Assembly (NCBI RefSeq): GCF_040954645.1
Contig: NC_092809.1
Location: 133,537,914-133,601,913 of the forward strand
DNA length: 64,000 bases
Reading direction: 5' to 3'
Origin: Diabrotica undecimpunctata
Taxonomy: Eukaryota > Arthropoda > Insecta > Coleoptera > Chrysomelidae
Shown here: positions 19,860-31,400 of the stretch, piece after piece
Layout of the letters: each line of letters begins with the position of its first letter
Position numbering within the stretch: position 1 is the stretch's first letter
Notes under the pieces: model-generated
The model's database searches: none
What the model was told of the DNA's origin: nothing
What the model saw: the letters and a program-made list of their open reading frames with translations, nothing else
Program-made: the position numbers and the translations under genes

Positions 19860-21059
19860 ATGGATAATTCTGAAAATATTAGTATACCTACTACATCATC
19901 AACATCGACATACTCCAATGCAGTAAGCAACTTCAATTTTCCTTCAAAAGAACAAGCCATTATTCTGTCAGCTATCCAAGGTATTAAAATACATGAATAC
20001 ATAGTAGCCATAGGGTCTCTACTCACACCAAAAAATGTTATCTTTGCATCACGAATAGCTAACAACAGAGTTTGTATTTACTTGAACAATACTAGCATAG
20101 TAGATACCTTACTAAACAACCATAAAACAGTACTCATCCAAGGCAATGAGATAGAAATTCGAAGACTTATTACGCCAGCAAGGAGACTAGTAATATCAAA
20201 CATCTGCCCCAGCATTCCGAACAGTATTTTAGAAGAAGAACTGAAACAACTAGAAATAACTGCAGTATCCAAATTAACGTTTTTAAAAGTTGGCATGCCC
20301 GAGTCTGAGTATAGTCATGTCTTAAGCTTTAGGCGGCAAATATTTGTCTCTCCGATAATCACCAAACCAATTCCAAATACAATCTTAATAACCTATGACA
20401 ACACTCCTTACAGAATCTTCCTATCCCTAGATGGTTTAAATTGCTCTAGATGTAATACTACTGGCCACAAAGAAGAAAACTGCACATCAACATCAACTGG
20501 TACAGAAACACTTAAAGATCCTTATACCTCAGAACTCGAACTCATGGAAATAAATCAGAATAATTCAGCAACAAATATTTCAGATGATACAACCAACTGT
20601 TTCATACCTTCAACTAAAGCTAACAGCAATAATAGTAAAACAACCAATCAAGCAAAAAGGCAAATTTCAACCTCTCCTGAAATCTCAGAAACTAAAAACC
20701 TAAACGAAACTTTCATAACTCCAAAAAAATCCGCACACAAAAAAAAGAAAATGGCTTTAGATGTCGAAGCCACATTAAAACCAATTGAAAACATTTTAAT
20801 GACAGCATCTCCTTCATATACGCTAAATTTCTCTGAATTATGCGACTTCGTGATAAAGGCAATAGGATCAAAATTTCCTGAAGTCACAGCTAAAAACTAT
20901 ACAGAAGATTTTGACGGCTTATACACCTTATTAAAAATGGTTCACTCAAAATTAAATGATAGACGCATGAAAAATAATATCACAAGAATTATAAAGAAAA
21001 TAAATCCAACAAATGAATCTTCCCTCACTGAAGAAAGCGACTACGATTTATCTCAATAG
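19860..21059 (+). CDS. LINE ORF1: gag-like protein with one zinc knuckle
   Basis: A 399-residue nucleic-acid-binding protein that would coat the element RNA. The N-terminal ~20 residues are Ser/Thr-rich. An RRM-like region spans ~60-185 (ITPARRLVISNICPSIP at ~104-120, and KPIPNTILITYDNTPYRIFL at ~169-188). A CCHC zinc knuckle, CSRCNTTGHKEENC, occupies residues 195-208 (Cys195, Cys198, His203, Cys208). The second half is hydrophilic, with AHKKKKMALDVEA, and ends in a helical segment. Only one CCHC is present, whereas Jockey and R1 ORF1 proteins usually have two or three. The stop lies 47 nt inside ORF2. Confidence 0.85.
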   Translation: MDNSENISIPTTSSTSTYSNAVSNFNFPSKEQAIILSAIQGIKIHEYIVAIGSLLTPKNVIFASRIANNRVCIYLNNTSIVDTLLNNHKTVLIQGNEIEIRRLITPARRLVISNICPSIPNSILEEELKQLEITAVSKLTFLKVGMPESEYSHVLSFRRQIFVSPIITKPIPNTILITYDNTPYRIFLSLDGLNCSRCNTTGHKEENCTSTSTGTETLKDPYTSELELMEINQNNSATNISDDTTNCFIPSTKANSNNSKTTNQAKRQISTSPEISETKNLNETFITPKKSAHKKKKMALDVEATLKPIENILMTASPSYTLNFSELCDFVIKAIGSKFPEVTAKNYTEDFDGLYTLLKMVHSKLNDRRMKNNITRIIKKINPTNESSLTEESDYDLSQ

Positions 21060-24000
21060 TCCAATTATATTCATTCTTCAATGGAACTTGAATGGCTATT
21101 ATAGCCACATTGAAAACATTAAAATGCTAATCAATGAACTGTCACCACTAATAATATGTCTTCAAGAAACTCGTCTTTCCAACAATCAAGCAAAACTAAA
21201 AAATTATATGCCCTATACAAAAAATCGAGCAGTACAGCAAATATCCAGTGGTGGAGTCGGAATCTTTGTACATTCAACCATCCAATCCCAAGAAATTCCG
21301 TTAAATACAAATCTGGAAGCAGTAGCAGTTTCGGTAATACATCATTTTAAAATCAACATATGCAACGTATATTTACCACATCCTGACGAAACTACTCTAT
21401 TAGAACTTCAAAATGTAATTAAACAAATTCCATCTCCAAAATTAATTTTGGGTGACACAAACTGTCACAACATCGCATGGGGATCACAAAGAACAGATAA
21501 AAATGGACGAATATTATTAGAAGCAATTAATAACATAAAACTAGTTTTATTAAACACAGGAGCACCTACTAGATTCAATGCACATAATGGCACTTTTTCC
21601 TCCATAGACTTATCTATCAGTGATTCAACTTTAGCTCCATTTTTACAGTGGAATACATTGGACCACCTATACGACAGTGATCATTTTCCGATAATAATTA
21701 CTCATGACAAAGATGAAAAAACCTGTACAACACCATATGAAACTTGGAAATTAAAGTCAGCCGATTGGGAAAAATACTCGAACTTAGTAAGCATACGTAT
21801 ACCAAATCTCGTTATATCAGATAATATAGACACTACTCTATCATCTTTCAATGGTATAATTTTAGACGCAGCCAGAGATTCTATAGGAAAAACCAAAAAT
21901 ATCACAAAAGCTCCTCTTCCTTGGTGGAACACTGAAATCGCATCCGCTTTAAAGCAAACAAAACATGCTTTTAATATATACAAAAAGTTTAACACACCTA
22001 ATAACTTAAACAATTTTAGATCTTTAAGGGCCAGATCTAGATTTTTAATAAAACAAGCAAAAAAAGAGAGCTGGACCAATTACGTGTCGTCAATTGACTC
22101 GTCTACGCCCATAAGGGATATATGGCAAAAAATAAGGAAAATAAAAGGTTCAAAAACATTTAACCATATTGACACAATCACTACAAATGATCTAACAACT
22201 TCAGACAAACACGAAATCTCAGAAATTTTAGTAGAACACTATCAGTTGTATTCAAGCAATCAGCAGTACCACCCAAATTTCTTAGAACACAAAGAAAGAA
22301 CAGAAGCATCAAAAATTAATATAGAAGATACTGCTGATCCACTAAACACTTCCATAACACTTGATGAATTAAATGAAAGTCTTAATAACCTCAAAAATAC
22401 CTCACCTGGACCTGATGACATACCACCAGTTTTCATAGAAAAACTACCTATAAGCGCGAAGGTTACTCTAGTAGAGATCTACAACAAAATTTATTCGACC
22501 CATAAATTTCCATCTCTCTGGCGCGAAGCAATTATAATACCATTTTTAAAAGACAATAAACCAAAAAACTTATCTTCTTCGTATCGACCAATATCTCTTA
22601 CCTGTAGCATCTGTAAAATAATGGAAAAAATTCTAAGCAAAAGATTAAAATGGTACTTAGAAAAGAAAAATCTCCTTACATCCATCCAAAGTGGGTATCG
22701 ATCAGAACGGTCTACAATAGATAACATTATAGCATTAGAATCTGAAATACACGAAGCTTTTATACATAAACAAAAATTAATAGCAATTTTCTTTGACATC
22801 ACAAAAGCATTTGACACCACGTGGACATATCACATCTTAAAAACAATGAAGAGTTGGAAAATAGATGGTAAATTCCTAGCCTTCGCCAAAAACTTCCTGG
22901 AGAACAGAAGTATAAAAGTTAAAACAAACGGTGTCATGTCAACTAAGAAATCACTGGAAAATGGTATCCCTCAAGGATCTGTATTAAGCCCCCTGCTATT
23001 CTTAATAGCAATCAACAACGTATCTAACCATTTTATGCTTCCAGTAAAAGCAAACCTTTACGCCGATGATCTTGTAATATATATGAGAAGTAAAAACCTA
23101 AAATCAGCTGCATCAATATTACAAAATACACTAAATAAATTAGAAGGGTGGTCTTTAGATATAGGCTTGAGATTTTCAACCGAAAAAACTAAAGTAATAA
23201 TATTTGACAAAAGAAAAACACAACACCACTTAAATTTAAAACTTAACGGAAATACTCTTATAACAATCAACGAAATCAAATTTTTGGGAATGACATTCGA
23301 CTCTCAACTAAAATGGACATCGCACATAAATGAACTAATTAAATCATGCCAACAGAGAATAAATCTTCTAAAAGTTCTTTCCAATCACAAATGGGGCGCA
23401 GACACAACTATTCTTCTGCGATTATATCAAGCTCTAATTAGAAGCAAACTAGATTATGGATGTATATGCTACGAAACTGCTACTAAAACTCAAATGAACA
23501 AACTGGACATCATCCAATCCACAGCATTACGCATAGTTTTCGGAGCTTTCAGAACCACGCCAATTAGCAGCCTTCAAGTCCTAGCAGGAGAACCGCCATT
23601 AACTCTCAGACGACAATATTTTTCAATGTGTTGTGCTACTAAATATCTCAGTGCAAAGGAAAACCCGTTTATAACAAGCCTAATAAGGAGCAACCCTCCA
23701 AATCTGTACTCAAATTATTGCCCTAGAAACTTACCTTTCAATGAACGAATAAATCGATTTGAATTCGATATACATCAATTTAGAGCCACTTCTACAAACA
23801 GATGCCAGTCTCCTCCCTGGAAAGTTCAAATACCAAAAGTAGATTTTACCTTACTTAACTATCCCAAACATTCACACAATCCTTCTGAAATACAACAACA
23901 ATTCCGGTCTACCATCTCCAGATACCCTGATTTCAAACTAATTTTTACTGATGCCTCTAAAAGCAGTAATGGTGTAGCTGCTGCAGCTATTTTTGAAGAC

Positions 24001-24732
24001 AACACCTCTGTCACCCGTCTAGCCAAGGAGTGTAGCATATATACTGGAGAACTGCAGGCAATCTTCAACGCACTGAACCAATGTACCAGCATTGATACAA
24101 ACTTTCTTATTATATCAGATTCTTTAAGTGCCTTAAATGGTATCAAGCAGATGTATCCTACTCATGCCAATTTAGCATTAATAAAAGACATGCTACACAA
24201 TGCCCAAACATGTGGTAAAAACATAACATTTTTATGGGTACCATCCCATGTTGGGATAAAGGGTAATGAAGCAGCTGATAAAGCAGCAACAGAAACTATC
24301 AATAACATGACAATTCCTATTATGCAAAACATACCAATTTCAGACCAAAAAACATTAATAAAAACTTACATGAACAAAATCTGGCAAGTAAAATGGAACC
24401 AAACAGAAGCAAAATTAAAAAGTATCAAACCAGATGTTACTTCTGCTTTACTACCGCTCCCAGCTAAAAGACATGACCAAGTAGTTATTAACAGACTGCG
24501 GCTAGGTCATACAAAATTTACACATGGATACATCATCTCCAAGGACCCTCAGCCGATTTGCCACATCTGTCAAATACCATTTTCAGTGCAACATATAATG
24601 ATAGACTGTCCAGTGTACTCAACAGCAAGATCGACAACAAAACTAAAACACAATTTGAAAGAAACTCTAAAAGAAGACATCAGCAATACAATAAATTTTA
24701 TCAAAAATTGTAAACTGTATAACAAACTGTAA
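21013..24732 (+). CDS. LINE ORF2: endonuclease, reverse transcriptase and RNase H
   Basis: A 1239-residue polyprotein. APE endonuclease ~20-230: QWNLNG (Asn25), QETR (Glu52), GDTNCHN (Asp148), DSDHFP (Asp223/His224). RT ~450-760: NTSPGPDDIPP, SSYRPISLTC, SGYRSERSTIDN, FFDITKAFD (Asp595), GIPQGSVLSPLLF and YADD 683-686. RNase H ~975-1095: IFTDASK (Asp980), YTGELQAI (Glu1013), ISDS (Asp1036), WVPSHVGIKGNEAADKA (Asp1089). The C-terminal CHIC...H....C (~1167-1183) is a zinc-finger-like CX2CX7HX4C as in I-type elements. The frame is offset from ORF1 with a 47-nt overlap, so translation may use termination-reinitiation or frameshifting. RNase H plus poly(A) argues for the I/Jockey group; the exact clade is not certain. 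Confidence 0.93.
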   Translation: MNLPSLKKATTIYLNSPIIFILQWNLNGYYSHIENIKMLINELSPLIICLQETRLSNNQAKLKNYMPYTKNRAVQQISSGGVGIFVHSTIQSQEIPLNTNLEAVAVSVIHHFKINICNVYLPHPDETTLLELQNVIKQIPSPKLILGDTNCHNIAWGSQRTDKNGRILLEAINNIKLVLLNTGAPTRFNAHNGTFSSIDLSISDSTLAPFLQWNTLDHLYDSDHFPIIITHDKDEKTCTTPYETWKLKSADWEKYSNLVSIRIPNLVISDNIDTTLSSFNGIILDAARDSIGKTKNITKAPLPWWNTEIASALKQTKHAFNIYKKFNTPNNLNNFRSLRARSRFLIKQAKKESWTNYVSSIDSSTPIRDIWQKIRKIKGSKTFNHIDTITTNDLTTSDKHEISEILVEHYQLYSSNQQYHPNFLEHKERTEASKINIEDTADPLNTSITLDELNESLNNLKNTSPGPDDIPPVFIEKLPISAKVTLVEIYNKIYSTHKFPSLWREAIIIPFLKDNKPKNLSSSYRPISLTCSICKIMEKILSKRLKWYLEKKNLLTSIQSGYRSERSTIDNIIALESEIHEAFIHKQKLIAIFFDITKAFDTTWTYHILKTMKSWKIDGKFLAFAKNFLENRSIKVKTNGVMSTKKSLENGIPQGSVLSPLLFLIAINNVSNHFMLPVKANLYADDLVIYMRSKNLKSAASILQNTLNKLEGWSLDIGLRFSTEKTKVIIFDKRKTQHHLNLKLNGNTLITINEIKFLGMTFDSQLKWTSHINELIKSCQQRINLLKVLSNHKWGADTTILLRLYQALIRSKLDYGCICYETATKTQMNKLDIIQSTALRIVFGAFRTTPISSLQVLAGEPPLTLRRQYFSMCCATKYLSAKENPFITSLIRSNPPNLYSNYCPRNLPFNERINRFEFDIHQFRATSTNRCQSPPWKVQIPKVDFTLLNYPKHSHNPSEIQQQFRSTISRYPDFKLIFTDASKSSNGVAAAAIFEDNTSVTRLAKECSIYTGELQAIFNALNQCTSIDTNFLIISDSLSALNGIKQMYPTHANLALIKDMLHNAQTCGKNITFLWVPSHVGIKGNEAADKAATETINNMTIPIMQNIPISDQKTLIKTYMNKIWQVKWNQTEAKLKSIKPDVTSALLPLPAKRHDQVVINRLRLGHTKFTHGYIISKDPQPICHICQIPFSVQHIMIDCPVYSTARSTTKLKHNLKETLKEDISNTINFIKNCKLYNKL

Positions 24733-24852
24733 CATAACATAAAATGTTTGTATTTTACAAAACTGTTATGTAAATTTTAATAATATACTAAATGTAACTT
24801 TTCTAAAATAAAGATATACCACCCGCTAATAACCCTAGGGGTTGATGCGGTA

Positions 24853-24892
<40 letters not shown>

Positions 24893-24901
24893 AAAAATGT
24901 C

Positions 24902-27900
24902 ATTCATCTAGATGTTAAAAAAATTTAAATTTTTACTCTTATAAGTAGTTGTAAGTATTGAAATATTCACTTTGTTTACATCTAATAATTATTCTAATAA
25001 ATTTACAGTTTTCTCCTGAAGAAGTCACAAAATCGTGACGAAATATTGAGACATAGAACAAATAGAGTTTTATTTCCTACAGACCGATTGCTGATACTAT
25101 AAATCAATATTTAAAACAGTATGATCGAAAATAATTTGAAGTCTGTTATCCTTAGTGATACACCTTCTATACTCATAGATTACACTTAACTATATAAAAA
25201 GCAACTTCAGTAAAGATTTCAGAACCATCCTTCGAATGCTGAAAAAGTTATATAGGGAAATGTAACTTATTCTTTAAAATAGATGAAGTAAATTCTGCGT
25301 TTTTTATTGAAATTAACAGTTCTTCGTCTTACAAACTATTAATTAATTTGAAAAAAATAGCCTGAGAACATTCCAATATACTGAAAAATAGTATATTTAT
25401 TGAAAACAACTTCGAAAAATTATTTAGAAGTCGTCTGAAGGATAATAAGTCTATGAAGTTAAAAATAATAGAGATTTGCCCATATAGAGCCAAGACTTTA
25501 GTACACAATACAATAATAGATTATGACAATTAAATAATAATAGAGAAAATAAGAAAAGTACTATTCACAAAATTCACGAAAAAAATACATAACAAATATT
25601 CCCTAATTACTTCCCAGTGTTTTCTATTTCTAACTCTATAAACATTTAACTTTTTTCAATGCATAAAGATAAGGAAATCTCAGGCAATACTAAAGCAAAT
25701 CATATAAAAAATATACAGAATTTCAAAATAACATCATACAGAATATTGTCATCTTTTTATGCTACTGTAAAAACAGCTTCATATATCGAGGTTTTCAAAT
25801 TGATACCATCACAGGTAAAAAATATGAAACAGGGATTATTGGATATCACCCAACAAGTAGTAAATGATAAAGAAGTGTTGATTTTCAAAAATAAAGTAAA
25901 GCATAATATTTGATTTGTATAACAAAACAAAAAATATGAACAAACTCTCCAAACATCATTCCACAGACTGAGAATAAGCACAATCCACAATTTCATCTTT
26001 TTGACAGTTAAATAGTACTGTTGCAAAAGTTATAGAATACTTGGATAAAAATATGGGAAAATATCTAATACAATGTTTTGTATATTATTTCCTTTGTACA
26101 CAATATAAGGAGCTTCCACAAGAGATGAAGTGATACATTCATTAAACGCAATCTGAATAGTGATAAATACTCAGGAATCATATGAATCACAATCTAAGAG
26201 GTAATAAAAAAGACATAAGCAACAGGTAGGTTTTTTTAATGCATCAATATGACTGATCTTAGCTCAGAATGGATTAGGTACAGGAATCCTAGAAACTAAA
26301 GGTTTATAAAAATTTGAATATACCAATAATAGACAGCATATAGAATAATATAAGATAATAAATCTACAGCCACATATAAAGAAAAAGTCAAGAAACAACA
26401 TAACCACCAGATAATAGGACTGAAATATGATAGTAGATGAAACAAATGTCTATAAAAGGAAACTAATTAAAAAAAGCTGAAAACACATAAAGAAAAACAT
26501 GTAAATAAAAAATCAATTGGGATGTGAGTGTTAGAAGGCAGAAAGAAGTGAAAGAAAGCTTGTGAAACCCAAAAACGAAGTCTAATTAATATTAATAAGC
26601 ACCAGGAGACTACAATTTTGGCTGCTAGAGGAAATAGGTGATATATTTCCAGGCATAAAAATTTTGTTAAATATATGAGCAAATTTTATTCAAATTAAAA
26701 AGGTTTACTTATGGTTGATCAAAATTAAATGCTGATGTTTTAAACCACTGATAGTGTAAATTCAAAAAATATAATTAAATAAAAACATAAACAGGCGCCA
26801 AAAATATACTTTTACTTCAATATTTTGATTTGCACCCAACTTTATCCTATGTATTTTAAACCTTCAGTACTCGATCATTATCAACACCAATCCTCCCTAC
26901 TTGTCTTTTTTGAACCCCACACATATCATCTTCGAGTTAAGCTTATTTTTAGAAGGTCTAAATTTACGCTTTTTGAACTGCAGACACTCCAAATGAAAGG
27001 TTGACAAACATTATCCAACACCAAAATAGATTAAAATTTAAGGCGTCTGTGGCTTGTTGAATTATTTACATTAAAAATATCGATCATGTAGGTAGATACT
27101 AGAAAGTAAGTACTTACAAACATATTCTTCAACATACGGCACAACAGTTTCTTGAGGAAGACTTCTTGGATTTCTTGTATTTGCAACAGATGCACATTGA
27201 GTCAACTATTGTTTCTACAATTTCACTCGGCAATTGCATTTTTGCCGCATGCAAAATGTTCTTTATTGAATATATTAATAAATAAATACATTTAACACCC
27301 ACTTTTCACAATTATAATTATTGCAGTTACCTCTATGGGGCACATGAACTAAATACTCGCTAAAATTCAATGAAACTCACTGTAAATTTGCCGATTTTAA
27401 GTATCCCGGTACTCAACAATGCTTAAAAACAGTATATTCTAATGAAACACAACATTTTATCAATTATTTTGAAGCAAAAACTTTGTTATTTACGAAAAAT
27501 GTGACAGTGTTGACATACTTTACTGTTTACAAATTTTTAAAACAGCCAAGACAACTTTGGTTTTTCTTTCTTTCTTCTGTGAAACGTAAACGACCTCTTA
27601 AAAATTTGAACGTATGTCTGTGATTAGGCTATTTAAAGAGCAATCAACATATGCTATATATTATTTTTCTGTTTTAATTAATTAATTTTATAGTTTAAAT
27701 AATGATTTATATATAGGAATGACTAGTAATGTTCAATTTGCAAGTTGTTAGCTTAATTAGCTATCAATTGTTATCAACCAGTAATATTTTCAAAGAAATG
27801 AACTTTTGAACTTTCAAATAAATGTTTGGAATATCGTTATTTCGCTGATAGGCAACCAGTTCAACAGTCTCCAATCCTAAATTAAATTAGCTACATTTGT

Positions 27901-29461
27901 ATAGACTGCATTAAGTGGATTTTATTTAAAAGTCAATGGTGTTGTATGTTTAGAAAAACAATTTTCTAAAATAGTTGCTTTGATTTAGTTGGAGCAAATA
28001 GTATTTGGATGGAGGGTCTGTTTGATTGGCGAAATTATAGAGATAGGGGTTGGTGTATGTGCGATTTAAACCACCTGTTGTTCCTATAAATTGTGATCCA
28101 CGATATTATATTATTTATGTTGTGTTTATATTGAGTTATATATTATTTCTTGTATAAGTATTTATAACTAGTTTTATTTTTATTATCGGTCAGTGGAACT
28201 AGAAGTTGTCATTTTCATTCAATATAATTATATCGGTTTTAGGTAGATATGAATACCTACAATTAATACTATATACCTATATATAGTTAGGCATAAGTCT
28301 TTAAACTCTCTTAGAGTTTACTAATATTGTCTCAGATAGTCTATTCCAGACTATCTAGTAGTTCCAGACAGTCCATTCTAGTTTCTTTTTTTAAGTTTTA
28401 TAAATTTAAACAATCCATTCGGTTTAAAGAATGATTGGGAATAACGGAAGCTTTGTTCTCAATGTTAACATTACTCCAAAGGGACAATGAAATTGAATAC
28501 TATGATAAGAAACATATTTTAAGAAATATATTTCACCATTAGAAGAAATTAAAAGTAATTACTGGCAACACACGAAAAGAACTATCTCGGAGTAGAAAGA
28601 GTTCATGAAACTAGAAAACGACAAATAATTGGCTTAATCTGCTATTTATACTGAATTGTCTCACAGTTTGGGTCAATTAAAAAATATAATATCAATATCA
28701 TTTATTTTGAATAATTATTTCGCCGCAGTATTTTATTAGCTAGGTATATTAAAATAGCTCCAGAGCCACTGGATCTGCCATTATTTCATGTCACGAATAA
28801 TAATAACGATCAAAAAGTGGGTTCAAATCATATTAAAGATAAAATATGACAACAATTTGTGAATATAAATAACTTTATTTGATAAATAGGAAATATACTT
28901 AGCATGAACTTAGTTTTTCTCAGGGGATTTTAGGTTTTTTACAAGAAATTTATGAACATGGATAAATATGTGTGTTTCTTTATTGATGGTTATGACGCGA
29001 CTTTAATCTTAAAACTAACTCAACTAATATCGTATGTATTTAATCTAAGTTTGTATATCAGATAACAAGTCGTGAATAAAATGCCTCTTTGGAGTCATTT
29101 TCAGAACATGTTTTCTTTTGTAGATGAATTAATTTAAAGATTTTCTTTACTTATAATAAATTACCTACCCTTTTAGTGACTCTCTACACTCTTGTTGGTT
29201 TTTATTTGTTTTTGCTCTTCTTCTGTGTGTATAGTATCATAAATAGAGATTTACTTGTTAATATTGAAGGCCATTGATTAAATATACAGTACAGTATAAT
29301 TTTTAATCAATGACAAGGCAACATAATCGTCAAGAATAAAATTTACAATAGGAAAATAATGATGCAGTGGCTACAATAAAATTCTTTGAAGAAATATAGC
29401 CATTGTATTTTTGGAAGTCAAACCACAATATTTATTTTCTATAATATATTTAGTTCTATCA
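24902..29461. other. Long AT-rich stretch without recognisable genes
   Basis: Apart from the structured motif at 25016-25083, I see no conserved coding motif on either strand. Reading frames at 25659-25913 (84 codons), 25757-26026 and 26467-26682 lack recognisable domains and two overlap antisense. Around 27100-27270 (minus) a short Cys-rich ATG frame of 36 codons and a nearby GTAAGT donor-like site occur, but nothing confirms an exon. This is the largest gap in the window and the only place where a host intron or intergenic region might survive. Confidence 0.5.
25016..25083 (+). ncRNA. Candidate hammerhead-like structured RNA motif
   Basis: CTGAAGA (25016-25022) matches the hammerhead consensus CUGANGA. 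It is followed by A, a perfect 5-bp stem GTCAC/GTGAC with loop AAAATC (25024-25039), then GAAA (25040-25043). A related copy at 36436-36502 (minus) keeps CTGAAGAAG, GAAA and the downstream AGAACAAA..AGAGTTTTA block but has stem GCAAA/TTTGC, so both arms changed together. An obvious helix III and cleavage-site strand are not visible. The motif may be a degenerate ribozyme from a Penelope-like or retrozyme-type repeat, or another conserved hairpin. Confidence 0.4.
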
Positions 29462-29705
29462 ATTATTATTATTATCATCCAGATTTAGGCCATACGGTTC
29501 TGTTTTCTACCAAGTAGAAAGTCCACTCATCCCCGATACGTAGGGAAAAAAAATTGAGGTATAGGAGACTCTGTTTATGTTGTTATAATGCTGAAATATC
29601 TTAAAATTTTTTTATTCATTTAAAAAACACGAGTTCTTTGATGTTCTCTAGGAGGTTCTTCAAAATGATACCAGTAGTATTCCCGTTCTATTAAAAACAC
29701 AGATT
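29462..29705 (-). pseudogene. Second 3' relic of the R4/Dong-like LINE
   Basis: This aligns by eye with 18935-19240. It shares the TTATTATTATTA...CATCCAGATTTAGGCCATA start (tail and 3' UTR), CACTCATCCCCGATAC, and CTAGGAGGTTCTT..ATACCAGTAGTA, which in the other copy encodes STTGVIPKNLL. It is more degraded, with no open frame. Confidence 0.6.
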
Positions 29706-30890
29706 GTTCGTTTCTTGAGCTTGACATCCATGTAGGTATTTATCATTTTCACATGTAGATATATTATTTATTATTTAGTAAATATACATACATTGTTTAA
29801 AAAAGCAGTTCTTTTTTAAGCAATGTTACATATAATAATATTATGTATATTATAAAAATATTTTATTTCAGTTACTATCGCCCTCTAGTGCAAATTCTGC
29901 ACTATAAATTAATAATTTCTTGAATGTCAGTTAAATTTTTTAATATAGATGTCGCTAGTGTATTTAACTATAATTAAAATAAATAATATAGTTCAATTAT
30001 TAATTAAAAGTGTTGTATAGGGAGCTGTATGGAGTTTATTATTTGTGTTTGTTTAAACGATTTTATCACAAAGTATAAATATATAAAATTTAACTGATAT
30101 TTACACTTAGTGGACACTTAAAAAATTAATAAAAATCCCTAATTGTATTTATAGTTACACTCTAAATAGTAGATGTCGTGAGCGATCATTTTAAATTTTC
30201 ACATTAAAGAAAAAACCCAACCTTTTCCCACAAGCACTAAAATCTTAAGAGATGAACCATAATGTAATAATGGCACTGTAAAATCTGCAAAACTCATTAC
30301 AAAAGTAAAAATAGAAAGCAAGGATTTAAATTAATTAAGGAGTAACTTGTCATGGCCGTTTACGCAATAGTAACACTTAATGTCAATTAAAGAAATAAAA
30401 TTTGTTTAATTCTAAAAAGTACTGTTGAAGAGATGATTAGCTGTGTGGAAAATAGAACAAATGATAAGCGGAGAGCCCGAATTTGGATTAAAAACTGGAT
30501 TGCTACAATGTTCTGAGAACTCCATTTTTTATCTCGTGAATTGCGCATTTCAAATGATATTTGTTAAAAACTCCGATAAAATGGTTACTGGTGCATGAAA
30601 AGTTCAACAGAGAAGCACTTGCGAAGCAAAACTTAAGAAGCAACAGTGGGCGGAATAAGCATATCTATTCGAAATCAAATATTTTTCAGTTTGATTTGGT
30701 TGAAAAATCAATAAAATGTGTTTAAAAATTTTACGAGTTCCACCGTTTTCTCTTATTTTTGAAAAAATTTAGAGAGGTACTAAACGGAATCAAAACCCTT
30801 TTATAGAACACTAAAATTATTAAGAAGAGAAAATACACATGACATAAAAAATGAAAAATATTGTACGATAAGAAAGAAATAATAAATATA
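29706..30890. other. Unassigned AT-rich sequence
   Basis: No gene motif. An imperfect hairpin occurs at 29790-29826 (ACATTGTTTAAAAAAG paired with CTTTTTTAAGCAATGT, loop about 4-5 nt). It could be a tiny palindromic element; I have no evidence for a miRNA. Confidence 0.5.
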
Positions 30891-30899
30891 TAGAAAGAA

Positions 30900-31400
30900 G
30901 ACTTTCAAGATTTGTTAAGAGAACCGGATACAAAGATCATATAACTAAGTCAATTAAGAACAGCATAAAACCGGATAACTAATGCCAATAACGAAGAAAA
31001 TATAACCTTGGTGAAATTAGAAACAGCAATACAAGAATATTTAATAAGATACAACATCTTGAGAGTCATAATTCAAGGAAAAGTAGAGGGTAGGAGAAGC
31101 GCAGGAAGAAGACGCGTTTCCTGGTTGAAGAACCTGAGAGAGTGGTTTGGTTGCAGCTCAAGGCAATTGTTCAGAGCAGCTGCCTCGAAGGTCAGAATAC
31201 CCATGATGATTGCCAACCTTCGTCTAAGAATAATACAAAAATTTAAAAATGGAAAAGCTCCAGGATATGACAAAATAAAATTAAAAATAATAAAAGATAT
31301 TGGGCCAAAGAGGAAAGAACAGGTATGTACACAAGAACCCATACCTAAATATTGGCAGTAATCACTGATACTTTTAATAAACAAGAAGGGAGAGAAAGAA
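30900..31400 (+). pseudogene. LINE RT relic split by a LINE 3' fragment
   Basis: Before the insertion the frame reads ITLVKLETAIQ (about 31000-31035); after it, FKNGKAPGYDKIKLKIIKDIG (about 31240-31300), then PKYWQ and INKKGRE. Joined, these are the first RT motifs of an RTE-like LINE (NGKAPGYD). Upstream sequence back to ~30900 is a decayed linker. Everything after the KKG motif is missing. Confidence 0.65.
31045..31231 (+). mobile_element. 187-bp LINE 3' fragment with imperfect TSD
   Basis: This encodes LRVIIQGKVEGRR, RRRVSWLKNLREWFGCSS and LFRAAASKVRIPMMIANLR, the C-terminus of the GAAGAAG-tailed LINE family. AATACAAGAATATTTAA (31028-31044) and AATACAAAAATTTAA (31232-31246) are the likely target duplication, with small differences. 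The usual GGCAC-GAAGAAG tail is reduced to CTAAGAAT. The insertion sits inside an older RT relic. Confidence 0.65.

Larger units (their letters stand above)
19521..24891 (+). mobile_element. Full-length I/Jockey-group LINE with RNase H
   Basis: A 5.37-kb element: 5' UTR 19521-19859, ORF1, overlapping ORF2, a ~120-nt 3' UTR with AATAAA (24809), and a pure poly(A) of 38 nt (24854-24891). CAAAAATGTC flanks it exactly (19511-19520 and 24892-24901); adjoining A residues make the true TSD 10-13 bp. Neither ORF is interrupted and all catalytic residues are present. With the perfect TSD and long clean poly(A), this is the youngest-looking insertion in the window and may be retrotransposition-competent. 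Confidence 0.93.

Noticed and set aside
25659..25913. 84-codon plus-strand frame
   Set aside because: No motif, overlapping antisense frame, AT-driven composition; not enough to call a gene.
27115..27265. Minus-strand Cys-rich 36-codon frame with a GTAAGT-like donor, possible exon
   Set aside because: Too short, no conserved domain recognised, and no matching acceptor or neighbouring exon found.
29790..29826. Hairpin considered as a microRNA precursor
   Set aside because: Short arms, AT-only stem and no flanking structure; any precursor claim would need small-RNA data.
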